Assembly (NCBI RefSeq): GCF_000741175.1
Contig: NZ_JGYS01000013.1
Span: forward strand, 24,139-88,138
From: Bifidobacterium callitrichos DSM 23973
GTDB lineage: Bacteria > Actinomycetota > Actinomycetes > Actinomycetales > Bifidobacteriaceae
Length of the DNA stretch: 64,000 nucleotides
Direction: 5' to 3'
Part shown: in pieces, positions 7,985 through 16,904 of the stretch
Position numbering within the stretch: the stretch's first letter is position 1
Layout of the letters: each line of letters begins with the position of its first letter
Translations under genes and position numbers: made by a program
Notes under the pieces: generated by a model
What the model was told of the DNA's origin: nothing
What the model saw: the letters and a program-made list of their open reading frames with translations, nothing else
The model's database searches: none

Positions 7985-10357
7985 GTCGCCGCGACGACCG
8001 CCAACGCCGCGACTCCGGTTTCGGATCCCGTCGTGGACACGCTTGCGGATCCGACCGCAGCCGCGACGTACTCGGTGAAGGTGTACCGTGCCGATCAGCC
8101 CTACGCCGATCTCGGCAGTACCTACACCTTCGGCAGCTACAAGTACGGTGACACGTTCCAGCTGGACGATATCACTCGTGACGTGTACAAGGATGCGAAT
8201 GACCACAAGGTGCTGACCGGCTATTCCTACGACAAGGCCGGCAACAACAAGGTCGCTGACGGCAAGATCGCCATCAAGGGCGACACCAAGCTGTACGCCC
8301 AGTACGCCACCGCGAATACGGTCAAGTTCAATGTCCCGGGAGCCAAGACGGTCGAGGTCAAGTCCGGCTCTGCTCTGGATGCCGAGACCTATGCCGCCTC
8401 CGGTGCCGAGGCTGCAGCGGACGCTGCGAAGCCGACTAACACGAAGTTCGTGGGTTGGAAGCTGTCCAAGGCCGCGGATGCCAACGACTTCTACACGACC
8501 CAGCCCATCACGTCCGACACGATCCTGTACCCGGTGTACGAGAAGTACTCCGGAACGCAGGATCAGGAGAACGTGGCCGTGGTCGTGTTCCATGTGAGCG
8601 ACTCCACCGCTGACTACACGCGCTACACGCTGACCGGTCACCCGTTCCCGGCGTTCCGCGCCCCCGCCTCCACCTCCACTGATACGACGACTAAGTATCT
8701 TGCCGGCGTCAAGCAGTGGAGCGCCGCGAAGGACAACTCCTCCGCGTACGACTTCACCGCGAACGTCGCGAACAGCAACGTCGACTTCGGCGCCGCTGAT
8801 TTGACCCTGTATGGCTTCGGCGACTATGGCGACAAGAACTGGACCGTGACCTACGACTTCAAGTACGGCAGCGTCTACGGCGCGAAGTACACGGTCGATG
8901 ACGTTGACGGCAATGCCGGCAACGGCGCTCAGGTGAACGTGGCCGAGGGCTCCACCATCGTCGAGCCGAACGATCCGGCCTACTGGAACGCTGAGTTCAC
9001 CGGCTGGTACGACAAGAACAACGCGAAGGTCGACTTCAACACTCCGGTGCAGAACATCCCGGGTGCCGATCCGTCCACCCGCACGCTGACCGTTCACGCC
9101 GGCTGGGACCAGGACAACATCAAGCAGGTCACCTACTACTACGGCTACTACGTTGCCGGCTGGAACAACCCGAGCTTCGACCTCAAGAACATCAAGAAGC
9201 ACACGGGCGTCGCGGTCGACTTCGTGACCGGTGACAGCAAGATCAACGCCCCGACCGGTGTGGAGGACTACTTCCAGACTCAGGCCGATCAGGCTCACAA
9301 CACCTACACGTCCCGCACCGTGTCCGCGTGGGTCTCGACCAAGGATGGCGCTCCGATCAGCACTGTGAAGGCCAAGACCTCCGTGTACGCCCTGTGGGAC
9401 GGTGCCGCTGCGGTCAAGCTCAACGGCAACGGCGGACAGTTCTCCAACGGTGAGCTGTACGCCTACGCCACCAAGACCGATGGCCAGAAGTGGCAGGATG
9501 TCGTCGTCACCCCGACCCGCTCCGGCTTCGATTTCGCCGGCTGGTACAAGAACGACGTCAACGTCCCCGGCAACAAGGCCAACCTGTACGACGGCATCTA
9601 CGCCGACGGTACCAAGATCGGCGAGAACGACGAGCTTATCGCCAAGTGGACCCCGAGCGAGCAGCTTGACAACGCCGCGGCCCTGAGCGCGTGGCCGCTC
9701 ATCGGCGCCGTTGAGCCCGACTGGAAGCCGGACTTCAAGAACATCAAGGCCGACTACAAGCTGGCCGAGAAGTACGCGAAGACCGACGCCTCCTGGAAGA
9801 CCTACGTCGACACCGTCTACGCTCTCCAGGACGAGTACGACGCGTACTCCAAGCTCTCCGGTCAGGCGAAGATCGATGCGGGCAACAAGCTCGCCGCGAA
9901 GCTCGCCACCGCTCAGGGCAAGCTGGTTGATGATAAGGCTCCGGCTGGTACGACGACCGTGTACCGCTTGTTCAACCCGAATGCGCGTGATGCTGGTTCG
10001 CACCATTACACGGCTTCGGTGGTGGAGTACAACAGCCTGGTGCGCAAGGGCTGGCGTGCGGAGGGCGTGAGCTTCGTGACCACGTCGGATGGCAAGCCGG
10101 TGTACCGTGCGTACAACCCGAACGACGGCGGTCACTTCTACACGCTGTCGAAGGTGGAGCTGGATCATGCGGTGAAGGCAGGCTGGAAGGACGAGGGCAT
10201 CGCGTTCCGCGTGTCCGATGGTTCGAAGGTGCCGCTGTACCGCATCTACAACCCGAACTCGGGCGAGCACGCGTACACGACCGGTGCCGGTGAGGCGAAG
10301 GCCGCGGTCAAGGCGGGCTGGAACGACGAGGGCATCGCCTGGAACGTCATCAAGTGA
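7910..10357 (+). CDS. Secreted InlB-repeat protein with C-terminal DUF5648-like repeats (family member C)
   Basis: Predicted secreted protein of 815 residues. The start at 7910 lies in the shared start block with AGAAAGG upstream. A longer in-frame frame from 7601 is not credible, because it would bury the signal peptide. The signal peptide ends at TTANA (about residue 33). Several InlB B-type repeats follow (FVGWKLSK, FTGWYDKN, FAGWYKND, with ends LYAQY, LYPVY, LIAKW), then a helical region (ALQDEYDAYSKLSGQAKID). Three DUF5648-like repeats from about residue 683 (YRLFNPNARDAGSHHYT, YRAYNPNDGGHFYT, YRIYNPNSGEHAYT) end the protein. The overall architecture matches D best, but with many substitutions, unlike the near-identical B/D 3' ends. 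Confidence 0.88.
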   Translation: MTGNTSKWRAPLAGLASIAMLATMGVAATTANAATPVSDPVVDTLADPTAAATYSVKVYRADQPYADLGSTYTFGSYKYGDTFQLDDITRDVYKDANDHKVLTGYSYDKAGNNKVADGKIAIKGDTKLYAQYATANTVKFNVPGAKTVEVKSGSALDAETYAASGAEAAADAAKPTNTKFVGWKLSKAADANDFYTTQPITSDTILYPVYEKYSGTQDQENVAVVVFHVSDSTADYTRYTLTGHPFPAFRAPASTSTDTTTKYLAGVKQWSAAKDNSSAYDFTANVANSNVDFGAADLTLYGFGDYGDKNWTVTYDFKYGSVYGAKYTVDDVDGNAGNGAQVNVAEGSTIVEPNDPAYWNAEFTGWYDKNNAKVDFNTPVQNIPGADPSTRTLTVHAGWDQDNIKQVTYYYGYYVAGWNNPSFDLKNIKKHTGVAVDFVTGDSKINAPTGVEDYFQTQADQAHNTYTSRTVSAWVSTKDGAPISTVKAKTSVYALWDGAAAVKLNGNGGQFSNGELYAYATKTDGQKWQDVVVTPTRSGFDFAGWYKNDVNVPGNKANLYDGIYADGTKIGENDELIAKWTPSEQLDNAAALSAWPLIGAVEPDWKPDFKNIKADYKLAEKYAKTDASWKTYVDTVYALQDEYDAYSKLSGQAKIDAGNKLAAKLATAQGKLVDDKAPAGTTTVYRLFNPNARDAGSHHYTASVVEYNSLVRKGWRAEGVSFVTTSDGKPVYRAYNPNDGGHFYTLSKVELDHAVKAGWKDEGIAFRVSDGSKVPLYRIYNPNSGEHAYTTGAGEAKAAVKAGWNDEGIAWNVIK

Positions 10358-10424
10358 CCTTCCCCGGCGGGGGTGAGGACGATCCGACTAGGGTCTGACA
10401 TCCCCGCCCGTGCCTAGACGAATT

Positions 10425-10471
10425 GAGGGGTTCCTCCCAACCGGACTTGTTCCGGATGGGAGGAACCCCTC
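10425..10471 (+). terminator. Terminator after gene C
   Basis: A long, nearly perfect hairpin: GAGGGGTTCCTCCCA pairs with TGGGAGGAACCCCTC, enclosing CCGGA / TCCGG. It is followed by TCTCTTCG. Confidence 0.8.
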
Positions 10472-10604
10472 TCTCTTCGTATGCTCGCGTGTCCTTCAGG
10501 GCGGGATCATGCCGGCCCCCGCATGGATCCGCCGGTGTTCCCGCATACGGCGCATCCCACGTGGGGGAACGTGTTCGTGGAGGAACGGCAACGAATATGC
10601 GGAA

Positions 10605-10640
10605 GGGCCCCGCAGCCGGATTGTTCCGGTTGCGGGGCCC
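10605..10640. terminator. Hairpin between genes C and D, duplicate of 3486-3521
   Basis: The 36-bp hairpin is identical to the one after gene A and in the same plus-strand orientation. About 40 bases of identity are shared in total. It probably terminates gene D, which ends 63 bases away, and may also back up gene C. Confidence 0.7.
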
Positions 10641-10697
10641 TCGCTTATGCTCAGGGATTCTGGGAGGAATCCCGGGAGCGGGTCAGTCTACAGGCTT

Positions 10698-11134
10698 GGC
10701 GTTCACTTGGCGGGGTAGGCCTTGAAGCCCACGCCCTCGTCGTTCCAGCCGGCCTTGACCGCGTTGTTGACCTCGGCCTTGCTCAGGGTGAACACGTGCT
10801 CGCCCGAGTTCGGGTTGTAGATACGCAGCACGTCATTGGACGCGTCCTTGGCCACGTACCAGCCGATGCCCTCGTACTTCCAGCCCGCCTTGACCGTGTG
10901 CTTGTACTCCACCTCGCTCAGCGTGTAGAAGTGCGAGCCATCGTTCGGATTGTACAGACGGTACACCGGGGACGCGCTCTTGCTGCTCGTGGTCTGGAAC
11001 TGCACGCCCTCGCCCTTCCAGCCGGCACGCACGACCGCGTTGTACTCGGCCTCGCTGGTCGTGTACAGGTGCGAACCGCCACGCGTCTCGTTCGGGTTGA
11101 ACGCACGATACACAGCCACCCTGCCAGCCGGCAC
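10698..11134 (-). repeat. 437-bp duplicated 3' segment, copy in gene D
   Basis: Partner of 4412-4848, with one mismatch. The direct orientation of the copies means homologous recombination between them would remove about 6.3 kb, including gene C. Confidence 0.93.
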
Positions 11135-13189
11135 GACGGCGGAATCGGACTTCACCAGGCTCTTCTGAGCAGCCTGCAGCTTGGCAGCAAGCTTCTCGGC
11201 GGCGTCCTTCTTGGCCTGACCCTTGGCGTCGCGGTAGGCCTCGTAGTCGTCCTTCAGGGTGTAGACGGTGTCCACGTACGCCTTCCAGGAGGCCTCGGTG
11301 AAGCCGTACTTGTCGAACAGCGCGTAGTCCGCGGTCTTGTTCTTGAAGGACGGGACGGTCACGCCGAACTCGTCGGTCGGCAGGGCGCTGACCAGCGGGT
11401 ACGCGGTCAGGGCCGCGTCAACGGACTGCGAACCGGACTGCTGCCACTGAGCAACCAGCTCATCGCCATCCTTGATCGGGGCGCGCTGGGCGCCGGTGGC
11501 GTCGTACCAGTGGTTGTCGGAGAGGTTGGCGTGCAGGCTCTTATCGACGGAGCTGACCCAGTTGATGAAGTTGTAGCCATCACGGGTCGGGGTTTCGACG
11601 ACGTTCTGCAGCTGCTGGCCGTCGGCGATGGTCGCGTAGGCGTAGCCGGTGTTGTTCTTGAAGGTACCACCGTTGGCGTTCAGCTTGACGGCGAGGGCGG
11701 AGGACCACTTCGCGTAGACCTCGATGCCCGCGGCGCCGGCCGGGACGGACGCGATCGGAGCGTCATCGTTCACGGCGAGCCAAGCGGTCACGGACTGGTC
11801 GGTCCAGTCACCGTGGGCCACGTTGGCAGCGGTCTGGAAGTGCTGCTCGAGGTTGGCCGGAGCGGTCAGGGCGGTGCCGGCAGTCACGTAGTCGATGGCC
11901 TTGCCGGTCTTGGACAGGACCTTGCCGTTCGCGTCAGCGGTGGTGACCGGGAACGTGAAGTTGTCCCACGGGTGGACCGGCTCGGTGCGGTTGTAGCCGA
12001 AGTAGAACACGACCGGGACGATGTTCTCGGTATCCCAGCCGGCCTTCACGGTCACCGTACGGGTGGACGCATCAGCGCCCGGCAGGTCCTCGACGTTCTT
12101 GGAGAAGTCGACCTTGGTGGTGCCGCTGAACCAGCCGGTGAACTGGGCGTTCTTCTTGGCCGGATCGGACGGCTGCGGGGCCTGGGTACCCTCGGCCACG
12201 TACTGGTAGGCCGTGGTGCCGTGGGCGGTGGTCGTGCCGTTGTCGAGCGTCGCGTTCGCGCCGTCGAAGTCGTACTTCACGGTCCAGGCGTTGCTGGAGG
12301 AGAACTTCACGCCGTTGACAGTCAGATCGGCCTTGCCGTAATCCTCGTTGCCGTTGGCAACGGTCGCGTTGAAGTCGTACGCGGTGCCGAGCGGGGCCTG
12401 CCACTGGTCCTGCTTGAGGCCCTGCGGGGCACGGAACTCCGGGAACGCCTTGTTCGCCAGTGTGTAGAAGCGCTGCGTGTTGGTCGTGCCGTTCTCGTGG
12501 AAGTCCACCACGGACACGTTCTGCTCATCCTCAGGAGCGGAGTAGCGCTCGTACACCGGGTACAGGGTGAGGTTGGAGTTCACGGCCTGGTTCGTGAACA
12601 GATCGTCCACGTCATCGGCCTTGGACTGCTTCCAGCCGGCGAACACATCGCCGGAGACCTTCGCGGTCTCCGCGGCGGCCTCGGCACCGGACTTGGCGTA
12701 GGCGGCGGCATCGATCGGAGAACCGGCCTTGACCTCGATCTTCTTGTCGGAGGAGTCGGCCTTGCCGTTCGCGTTGGTGTCGAAGGTCACGGTGTAGGCC
12801 TTGGCGTACTGGGCGTACAGGTTCGTGTCGCCCTTGACCGCGATCAGGTCCTTCGCCGGACGGGTGCCGGCCAGATCGTACGTGTAACCGGTCAGGATCT
12901 TGCCATCGGTCGCGGAGTTGTACGGCTCAACGGAGGAGTACGGATCGGCCACAGAACGCAGATCGAACGTGTCACCGTACTTGTACTGGGCACCGCTGTA
13001 GTTGAACGCCTTGTACGGAGCGTCAGCGGTGTAAAGGGCCACGCGGAACGCGTAAGTGCCGTGAACGTCATCGTCGTTCACCAGCGGATAAGCGTTGGCA
13101 GTGCTGGCGGCGACGCCCATGGTCGCGAGCATCGCGATCGAGGCCAGGCCGGCGAGCGGCGCGCGCCACTTGCTAGTATTTCCTGTCAT
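10703..13189 (-). CDS. Secreted InlB-repeat protein with C-terminal DUF5648-like repeats (family member D)
   Basis: Predicted secreted protein of 828 residues. It starts in the shared block at 13189 with a signal peptide ending STANA. The ectodomain carries InlB B-type repeats (FAGWKQSK, FTGWFSGT, FINWVSS, with ends LYAQY, LYPVY, VKAGW, LVAQW) in the same order as in C. A helical spacer (VYTLKDDYEAYRDAKGQAKKD) and three DUF5648-like repeats identical to those of B follow. The protein therefore combines a C-like head with a B-identical tail, which is direct evidence of exchange within the family. Its 5' end faces the recombinase gene, about 240 bases away. No sortase motif is present. Confidence 0.88.
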   Translation of the reverse strand: MTGNTSKWRAPLAGLASIAMLATMGVAASTANAYPLVNDDDVHGTYAFRVALYTADAPYKAFNYSGAQYKYGDTFDLRSVADPYSSVEPYNSATDGKILTGYTYDLAGTRPAKDLIAVKGDTNLYAQYAKAYTVTFDTNANGKADSSDKKIEVKAGSPIDAAAYAKSGAEAAAETAKVSGDVFAGWKQSKADDVDDLFTNQAVNSNLTLYPVYERYSAPEDEQNVSVVDFHENGTTNTQRFYTLANKAFPEFRAPQGLKQDQWQAPLGTAYDFNATVANGNEDYGKADLTVNGVKFSSSNAWTVKYDFDGANATLDNGTTTAHGTTAYQYVAEGTQAPQPSDPAKKNAQFTGWFSGTTKVDFSKNVEDLPGADASTRTVTVKAGWDTENIVPVVFYFGYNRTEPVHPWDNFTFPVTTADANGKVLSKTGKAIDYVTAGTALTAPANLEQHFQTAANVAHGDWTDQSVTAWLAVNDDAPIASVPAGAAGIEVYAKWSSALAVKLNANGGTFKNNTGYAYATIADGQQLQNVVETPTRDGYNFINWVSSVDKSLHANLSDNHWYDATGAQRAPIKDGDELVAQWQQSGSQSVDAALTAYPLVSALPTDEFGVTVPSFKNKTADYALFDKYGFTEASWKAYVDTVYTLKDDYEAYRDAKGQAKKDAAEKLAAKLQAAQKSLVKSDSAVVPAGRVAVYRAFNPNETRGGSHLYTTSEAEYNAVVRAGWKGEGVQFQTTSSKSASPVYRLYNPNDGSHFYTLSEVEYKHTVKAGWKYEGIGWYVAKDASNDVLRIYNPNSGEHVFTLSKAEVNNAVKAGWNDEGVGFKAYPAK

Positions 13190-13212
13190 CTTCAGGAACC
13201 TTTCTTTTAGGG
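13115..13212 (-). repeat. 98-bp conserved start block, copy 4 (gene D)
   Basis: Identical to copies 2 and 3 over the block. The TTCCTG-7-CAGGAA element is at 13180-13198. The block sits about 220 bases from the stop codon of the tyrosine recombinase. Confidence 0.9.
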
Positions 13213-13306
13213 CTATGGGTTTCCCGGGTAACGGCGGTCGAAAAGGCTTCTGTCATAAGGGGTCGCGAACACAGGGACTCCGCAACGGCACATCGCAGAC
13301 ACGGTT

Positions 13307-13415
13307 GGACACGACCGCGACGGCGCTCGCGGGTTCCGCAACGTCCCAACCGCGGAAATCGATTCACCTCGTCCGATCGTGTCTGGGCCCGTTCCGGACA
13401 CGACCCAGACACGAT
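13307..13415. repeat. Clustered GGACACGACC repeats next to the recombinase
   Basis: GGACACGACC occurs at 13307-13316 and 13396-13405. A perfect 12-bp inverted repeat, ATCGTGTCTGGG (13376-13387) and CCCAGACACGAT (13404-13415), surrounds the second copy. This could be the transcription terminator of the recombinase gene or a cluster of recombinase-binding sites. The sequence alone does not decide. Confidence 0.45.
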
Positions 13416-13432
13416 ACCGACGAGCCGTTTCA

Positions 13433-14770
13433 CTACGTTCCAGACCGTGCTCCGGCCTGCGTTCCGGACCGCGTTCCTCCCCGCGCCCTGCCTCGCTTTC
13501 CACCGTTGAGCACGGCATCCCGCTCCATGTCCACGGCGTCCGCCACCTGTTCCAGCCTCTCGGGGAACAGGAACCCGTACACGTCCAGGGTCAGGCTCGC
13601 CGAGGCGTGACCCATCTGGCGTTGCAGGATCTTCACGTCCGCTCCGGCCTTGATCGCGATCGCCGCGTACGAATGCCGCAGACTGTGCGGGGTAAGCCCC
13701 TGCACGTCGCCCAGTTTCGCCAGTTCCACGGCCTTGTGCCACACCTTGCGCCGCCAGTTGTGATCGTTGATGTGCCCGCCGCGCATCGCACGGAACACGT
13801 ACGCGGTCTCCGGCTGCCCCTTGATCTGCTCTTTCAACGGCTTGATGAGGAACTTCGGGATCGCCACCGTGCGCGGCTTGCCCGACTTCGGCGGCCCCAG
13901 CCGCTGCGCCTTCGCACTGTTCTTCCACGTGCGCCGGATGCGGGCCTTGCGATGTTCCAGATCCAGATCGCCCACCTGCAATGCGAACGACTCGTTGATG
14001 CGCGTGCCCACATAGCTTTGGAACCGGATGATCAGCCCGTCCACGGGCCTGCCCACGCTTGCCGCCGCATCGGCCAGCGCCTCGATCTCGTGGATGTCGA
14101 GGAAGATCAGATCGCGATACTCGGATTTCGGTATCTCCACGTCTCGCGCCGGATTGCTCATCAGATACCGCGACTTCACCGCGTAATCCAGCACCCCGGC
14201 GAACACCACTTTGACGATGCTCTTGACCGACCTCGGTGCCAGCGGCTTCGCCTTGCGTTCCGTGGACGACAGGCTCACCGGGTAGTCGCCCGTCGTCAGG
14301 TCGCTCACCCAGCGCGCCACGTCGTCGATGGTGATCGACCCGATCGGCGTGTTCTCCCAGCGCGGTTTCACGTACACGCGCAGCTCGCACTCGTAGCGGG
14401 CGCGCACGCCTTCACTCACGTGGTTCTTCGATCGCAGCCACATGTCGGCGATGTCGCCGAACGGTTTGCGCGCGTCGTTCGGATCTGCGTATCGTCCGCG
14501 ACGCACGTCGTCCTCCATGCCGGCCTGGAACGCCTCCGCGTCGGCGAGTTTGGCGAACGATTTCGAATGCTGCCGGCGATTCTCGCCTTCGATCGTGTAC
14601 CAGCGGCATCGCCATCGCTTACCCTTGCCGTAACGGGAGGAGCGCCATCGCTCCGGAACCTGCGCGGTCATCGGATCGCTCACCGCGGCAAGCGAACGCT
14701 TCGCGGTGGAGGACGGCGGGACGCCGTTGTCGTGTTTCAGCCAGAGATCATCAATCCATACCCTTGCCAT
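13433..14770 (-). CDS. Tyrosine recombinase (phage-integrase family)
   Basis: A 445-residue site-specific recombinase that cuts and rejoins DNA through a tyrosine intermediate. An N-terminal arm-binding-like region (WRCRWYTIEGENRRQ, KSFAKLADAEAFQAG) and a SAM-like core-binding domain (residues about 100-200) precede the catalytic domain. The catalytic residues are present: Arg in VGTRINESF, a Lys in the beta-hairpin region, His-x-x-Arg in TPHSLRHSYA, His in MGHAS and the nucleophile Tyr in LDVYGF. The tail is Arg/Gly-rich. The length and domain order fit integrases of actinobacterial phages and integrative elements, but no other phage gene and no tRNA target was found. Its neighbours are the inverted surface-protein genes, which makes a role in their rearrangement conceivable. 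The ATG at 14770 has only a weak ribosome-binding site. Confidence 0.88.
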   Translation of the reverse strand: MARVWIDDLWLKHDNGVPPSSTAKRSLAAVSDPMTAQVPERWRSSRYGKGKRWRCRWYTIEGENRRQHSKSFAKLADAEAFQAGMEDDVRRGRYADPNDARKPFGDIADMWLRSKNHVSEGVRARYECELRVYVKPRWENTPIGSITIDDVARWVSDLTTGDYPVSLSSTERKAKPLAPRSVKSIVKVVFAGVLDYAVKSRYLMSNPARDVEIPKSEYRDLIFLDIHEIEALADAAASVGRPVDGLIIRFQSYVGTRINESFALQVGDLDLEHRKARIRRTWKNSAKAQRLGPPKSGKPRTVAIPKFLIKPLKEQIKGQPETAYVFRAMRGGHINDHNWRRKVWHKAVELAKLGDVQGLTPHSLRHSYAAIAIKAGADVKILQRQMGHASASLTLDVYGFLFPERLEQVADAVDMERDAVLNGGKRGRARGGTRSGTQAGARSGT

Positions 14771-15045
14771 TCATTCACAGTAGGCCTTCGATAGGCCCTG
14801 AGCAGGTCGTGGGAGCTTGGCGAAATGTCATGGAATACCTTCCGAAGGTTTGATGCGTTGCCCGGTGTGCTCTCGGTGCAAGTCGATGCGCAATCGAAGC
14901 ATGAACGTTGTATGAAGAGACGTGCGGCTACGTTCGACCGGCGGCGGGCCGGCCGCTACTATGGATTCCGTTATCCGGAAAATCGCAAGAGAACATTGAG
15001 GAAACGAGGTTCCGGCCATCGGCCGGAAGTCGGGAAAAGGATGTT

Positions 15046-15939
15046 ATGAAAGGCATAATTCTCGCCGGTGGTTCGGGCACGAGGCTGTACCCGCTGACAA
15101 CGGTCACGTCGAAGCAGCTGCTGCCCGTATACGACAAGCCGATGATCTACTACCCGCTGAGCGTGCTCATGATGGCCGGTATCCGTGACATCCTCATCAT
15201 CTCCACGCCGAAGGATCTGCCGAATTTCGAAAAGCTGCTCGGCGACGGCTCCCAGTACGGCGTCCAGTTCAGCTACAAGGTGCAGCCGAGTCCGGACGGT
15301 CTGGCGCAGGCGTTCATCCTCGGCGAGGAGTTCATCGCGGGGGAGCCGTGCGCGCTGGTTCTCGGCGACAACATCTTCTATGGCAACGGTCTGGGCAGGA
15401 CTTTGCGCAAGGCAGCCGCCGTCAAACACGGAGCCACCGTGTTCGGCTACTATGTGGACGATCCCGAACGGTACGGCGTGGTCGAATTCGACAAGAACAA
15501 GAAGGCCATCAGCATCGTCGAGAAGCCGGAGCATCCTGCGAGCAACTATGCGGTGACCGGTCTGTACTTCTACGACGAGCGGGTCACCGAATTCGCCAAG
15601 CAGGTCAAGCCCTCCGCGCGTGGCGAACTGGAGATCACCGACCTCAACAAGATGTATCTCGAAGATGGCACGCTCAACGTGCAGACTCTGGGTCGTGGCT
15701 ACGCGTGGCTGGACACCGGCACCATGGATTCCCTGTATGAGGCGGGCGAGTTCGTGCGTACCGTGCAGCGTGCGCAGGGCCTGCCGATCGCTGTGGCCGA
15801 GGAGATCGCCTACGAGAACGATTGGATCACCCGCGACGAGCTCATGGAGGCGGCTGTCAAATACGGTAAGTCGCCGTATGGCAAGCATCTGAAGGACGTC
15901 GCCGAGGATAGGATCATCGCCAAGCCCAAGGACGCGTGA
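15046..15939 (+). CDS. rmlA: Glucose-1-phosphate thymidylyltransferase
   Basis: First enzyme of dTDP-L-rhamnose synthesis: dTTP plus glucose-1-phosphate gives dTDP-glucose. It has 297 residues, the usual length. The nucleotide-binding signature [13 protein letters not shown] is at the N-terminus, followed by [24 protein letters not shown] and the sugar-binding EKPEHPASN region follow in the expected order. The start at 15046 is preceded by AAAAGGA at five bases, which is better than an in-frame start 46 codons upstream. It opens the polysaccharide locus. rmlB and rmlCD lie 6.4 kb downstream, separated by the exporter and a large glycosyltransferase, so the pathway genes are split. Confidence 0.96.
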   Translation: MKGIILAGGSGTRLYPLTTVTSKQLLPVYDKPMIYYPLSVLMMAGIRDILIISTPKDLPNFEKLLGDGSQYGVQFSYKVQPSPDGLAQAFILGEEFIAGEPCALVLGDNIFYGNGLGRTLRKAAAVKHGATVFGYYVDDPERYGVVEFDKNKKAISIVEKPEHPASNYAVTGLYFYDERVTEFAKQVKPSARGELEITDLNKMYLEDGTLNVQTLGRGYAWLDTGTMDSLYEAGEFVRTVQRAQGLPIAVAEEIAYENDWITRDELMEAAVKYGKSPYGKHLKDVAEDRIIAKPKDA

Positions 15940-15983
15940 GCCCCCGCGCCGCTGCATCGAGCTCCCTGATCCGGGGATGAATG

Positions 15984-16033
15984 CCTTGAGAAGGCGCTTC
16001 CGTTACAAGTATTGTCAGGACGCCTTCTCAAGG
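15984..16033. promoter_or_regulatory. Hairpin between rmlA and the ABC exporter
   Basis: A perfect 13-bp stem, CCTTGAGAAGGCG (15984-15996) with CGCCTTCTCAAGG (16021-16033), encloses a 24-base loop. It lies between the rmlA stop and the exporter start. It could be a terminator or an attenuator, or the arms could be an operator. There is no T-tract after it. Confidence 0.5.
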
Positions 16034-16075
16034 GTGGGAGTAGTATTGACGCGTTTATGACGCGAGGAGCCCTAG

Positions 16076-16900
16076 TTGATTATTAAGGAAATCTTCACCA
16101 AGAAGAACAGGCTGTTGCTCAAGGCGATGGTCAGCACCGATTTCAAGTTGCGCTACCAGCAGTCGGTGCTCGGCTACGTCTGGTCCGTGCTGAAACCTCT
16201 GATGCTGTTCGCCATCATGTATGTGGTGTTCATCCGTTTTCTGAAGTTCGGCGCCGATGTGCCCCACTTCGCGGTGGCACTGCTGCTCGGCATCATCATG
16301 TGGAACTTCTTCAACGAGACGACCACGGGCGGCATGATGTCCATCGTGGGGCACGGCGATCTGCTGCGGAAGATCTACTTCCAGAAGCATATCGTCGTCA
16401 TCGCCTCCTCGATGAGCGCCCTGATCAACTTCGGCTTCAACTTCATCGTGGTGATCCTGTTCTGTATGCTCAACGGGGTCATGCCATCACCGTCATGGCT
16501 GCTCATCATCCCGATCCTGATCGAGGAGTATCTGCTCGCACTGGGCGTGGCATTCTTCCTCGCTGCCGTGTATGTGAACCTGCGCGATCTCAACCCGATC
16601 TGGGAGGTCGTCATGCAGGCCGGTTTCTACGGCACTCCGATCATCTACCCGATCAGCATGATCTCCAGCAGAGCCGGCGTATGGGGTCCGTTGTTCGCCA
16701 AGCTTGATCTGGCGCTCAACCCGATGGCGCAGATCGTCCAGGACGCCCGTCATGTGATGATCTCCACGGCGAACCCCACCATCTGGGAGTGGGTGAAGTT
16801 CCCGTACGCCTTGTGGCCGGTGGTGTTCAGCCTCCTGATCTTCTTCGGCGGATTCCACTACTTCACCGTCAAGTCCAAGCATTTCGCAGAGTTGGTGTGA
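16076..16900 (+). CDS. ABC-2 polysaccharide export permease (Wzm type)
   Basis: Membrane subunit (274 residues) of an ABC exporter that moves lipid-linked polysaccharide across the membrane. Six hydrophobic segments are visible, including MLFAIMYVVFI, VALLLGIIMWNFF and FVVVILFCML-like stretches and a C-terminal LWPVVFSLLIFFGGF. The N-terminal KEIFTKKNRLL and LRYQQSVLGYVWSVLKPLM patterns match the ABC2_membrane family of TagG, Wzm and RfbA. The start is TTG at 16076, supported by CGAGGAG six bases upstream. No in-frame ATG fits. It ends four bases before the ATPase gene, so the pair is almost certainly co-translated. Confidence 0.92.
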   Translation: MIIKEIFTKKNRLLLKAMVSTDFKLRYQQSVLGYVWSVLKPLMLFAIMYVVFIRFLKFGADVPHFAVALLLGIIMWNFFNETTTGGMMSIVGHGDLLRKIYFQKHIVVIASSMSALINFGFNFIVVILFCMLNGVMPSPSWLLIIPILIEEYLLALGVAFFLAAVYVNLRDLNPIWEVVMQAGFYGTPIIYPISMISSRAGVWGPLFAKLDLALNPMAQIVQDARHVMISTANPTIWEWVKFPYALWPVVFSLLIFFGGFHYFTVKSKHFAELV

Positions 16901-16904
16901 GATC

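Larger units (their letters stand above)
10358..10702. other. Convergent gap between genes C and D
   Basis: It holds two large hairpins (10425-10471 and 10605-10640) and no supported gene. Confidence 0.65.

Noticed and set aside
14771..15045. tRNA or classical attachment site beside the recombinase
   Set aside because: No cloverleaf-like sequence and no repeated tRNA 3' end was found on either side of the gene.
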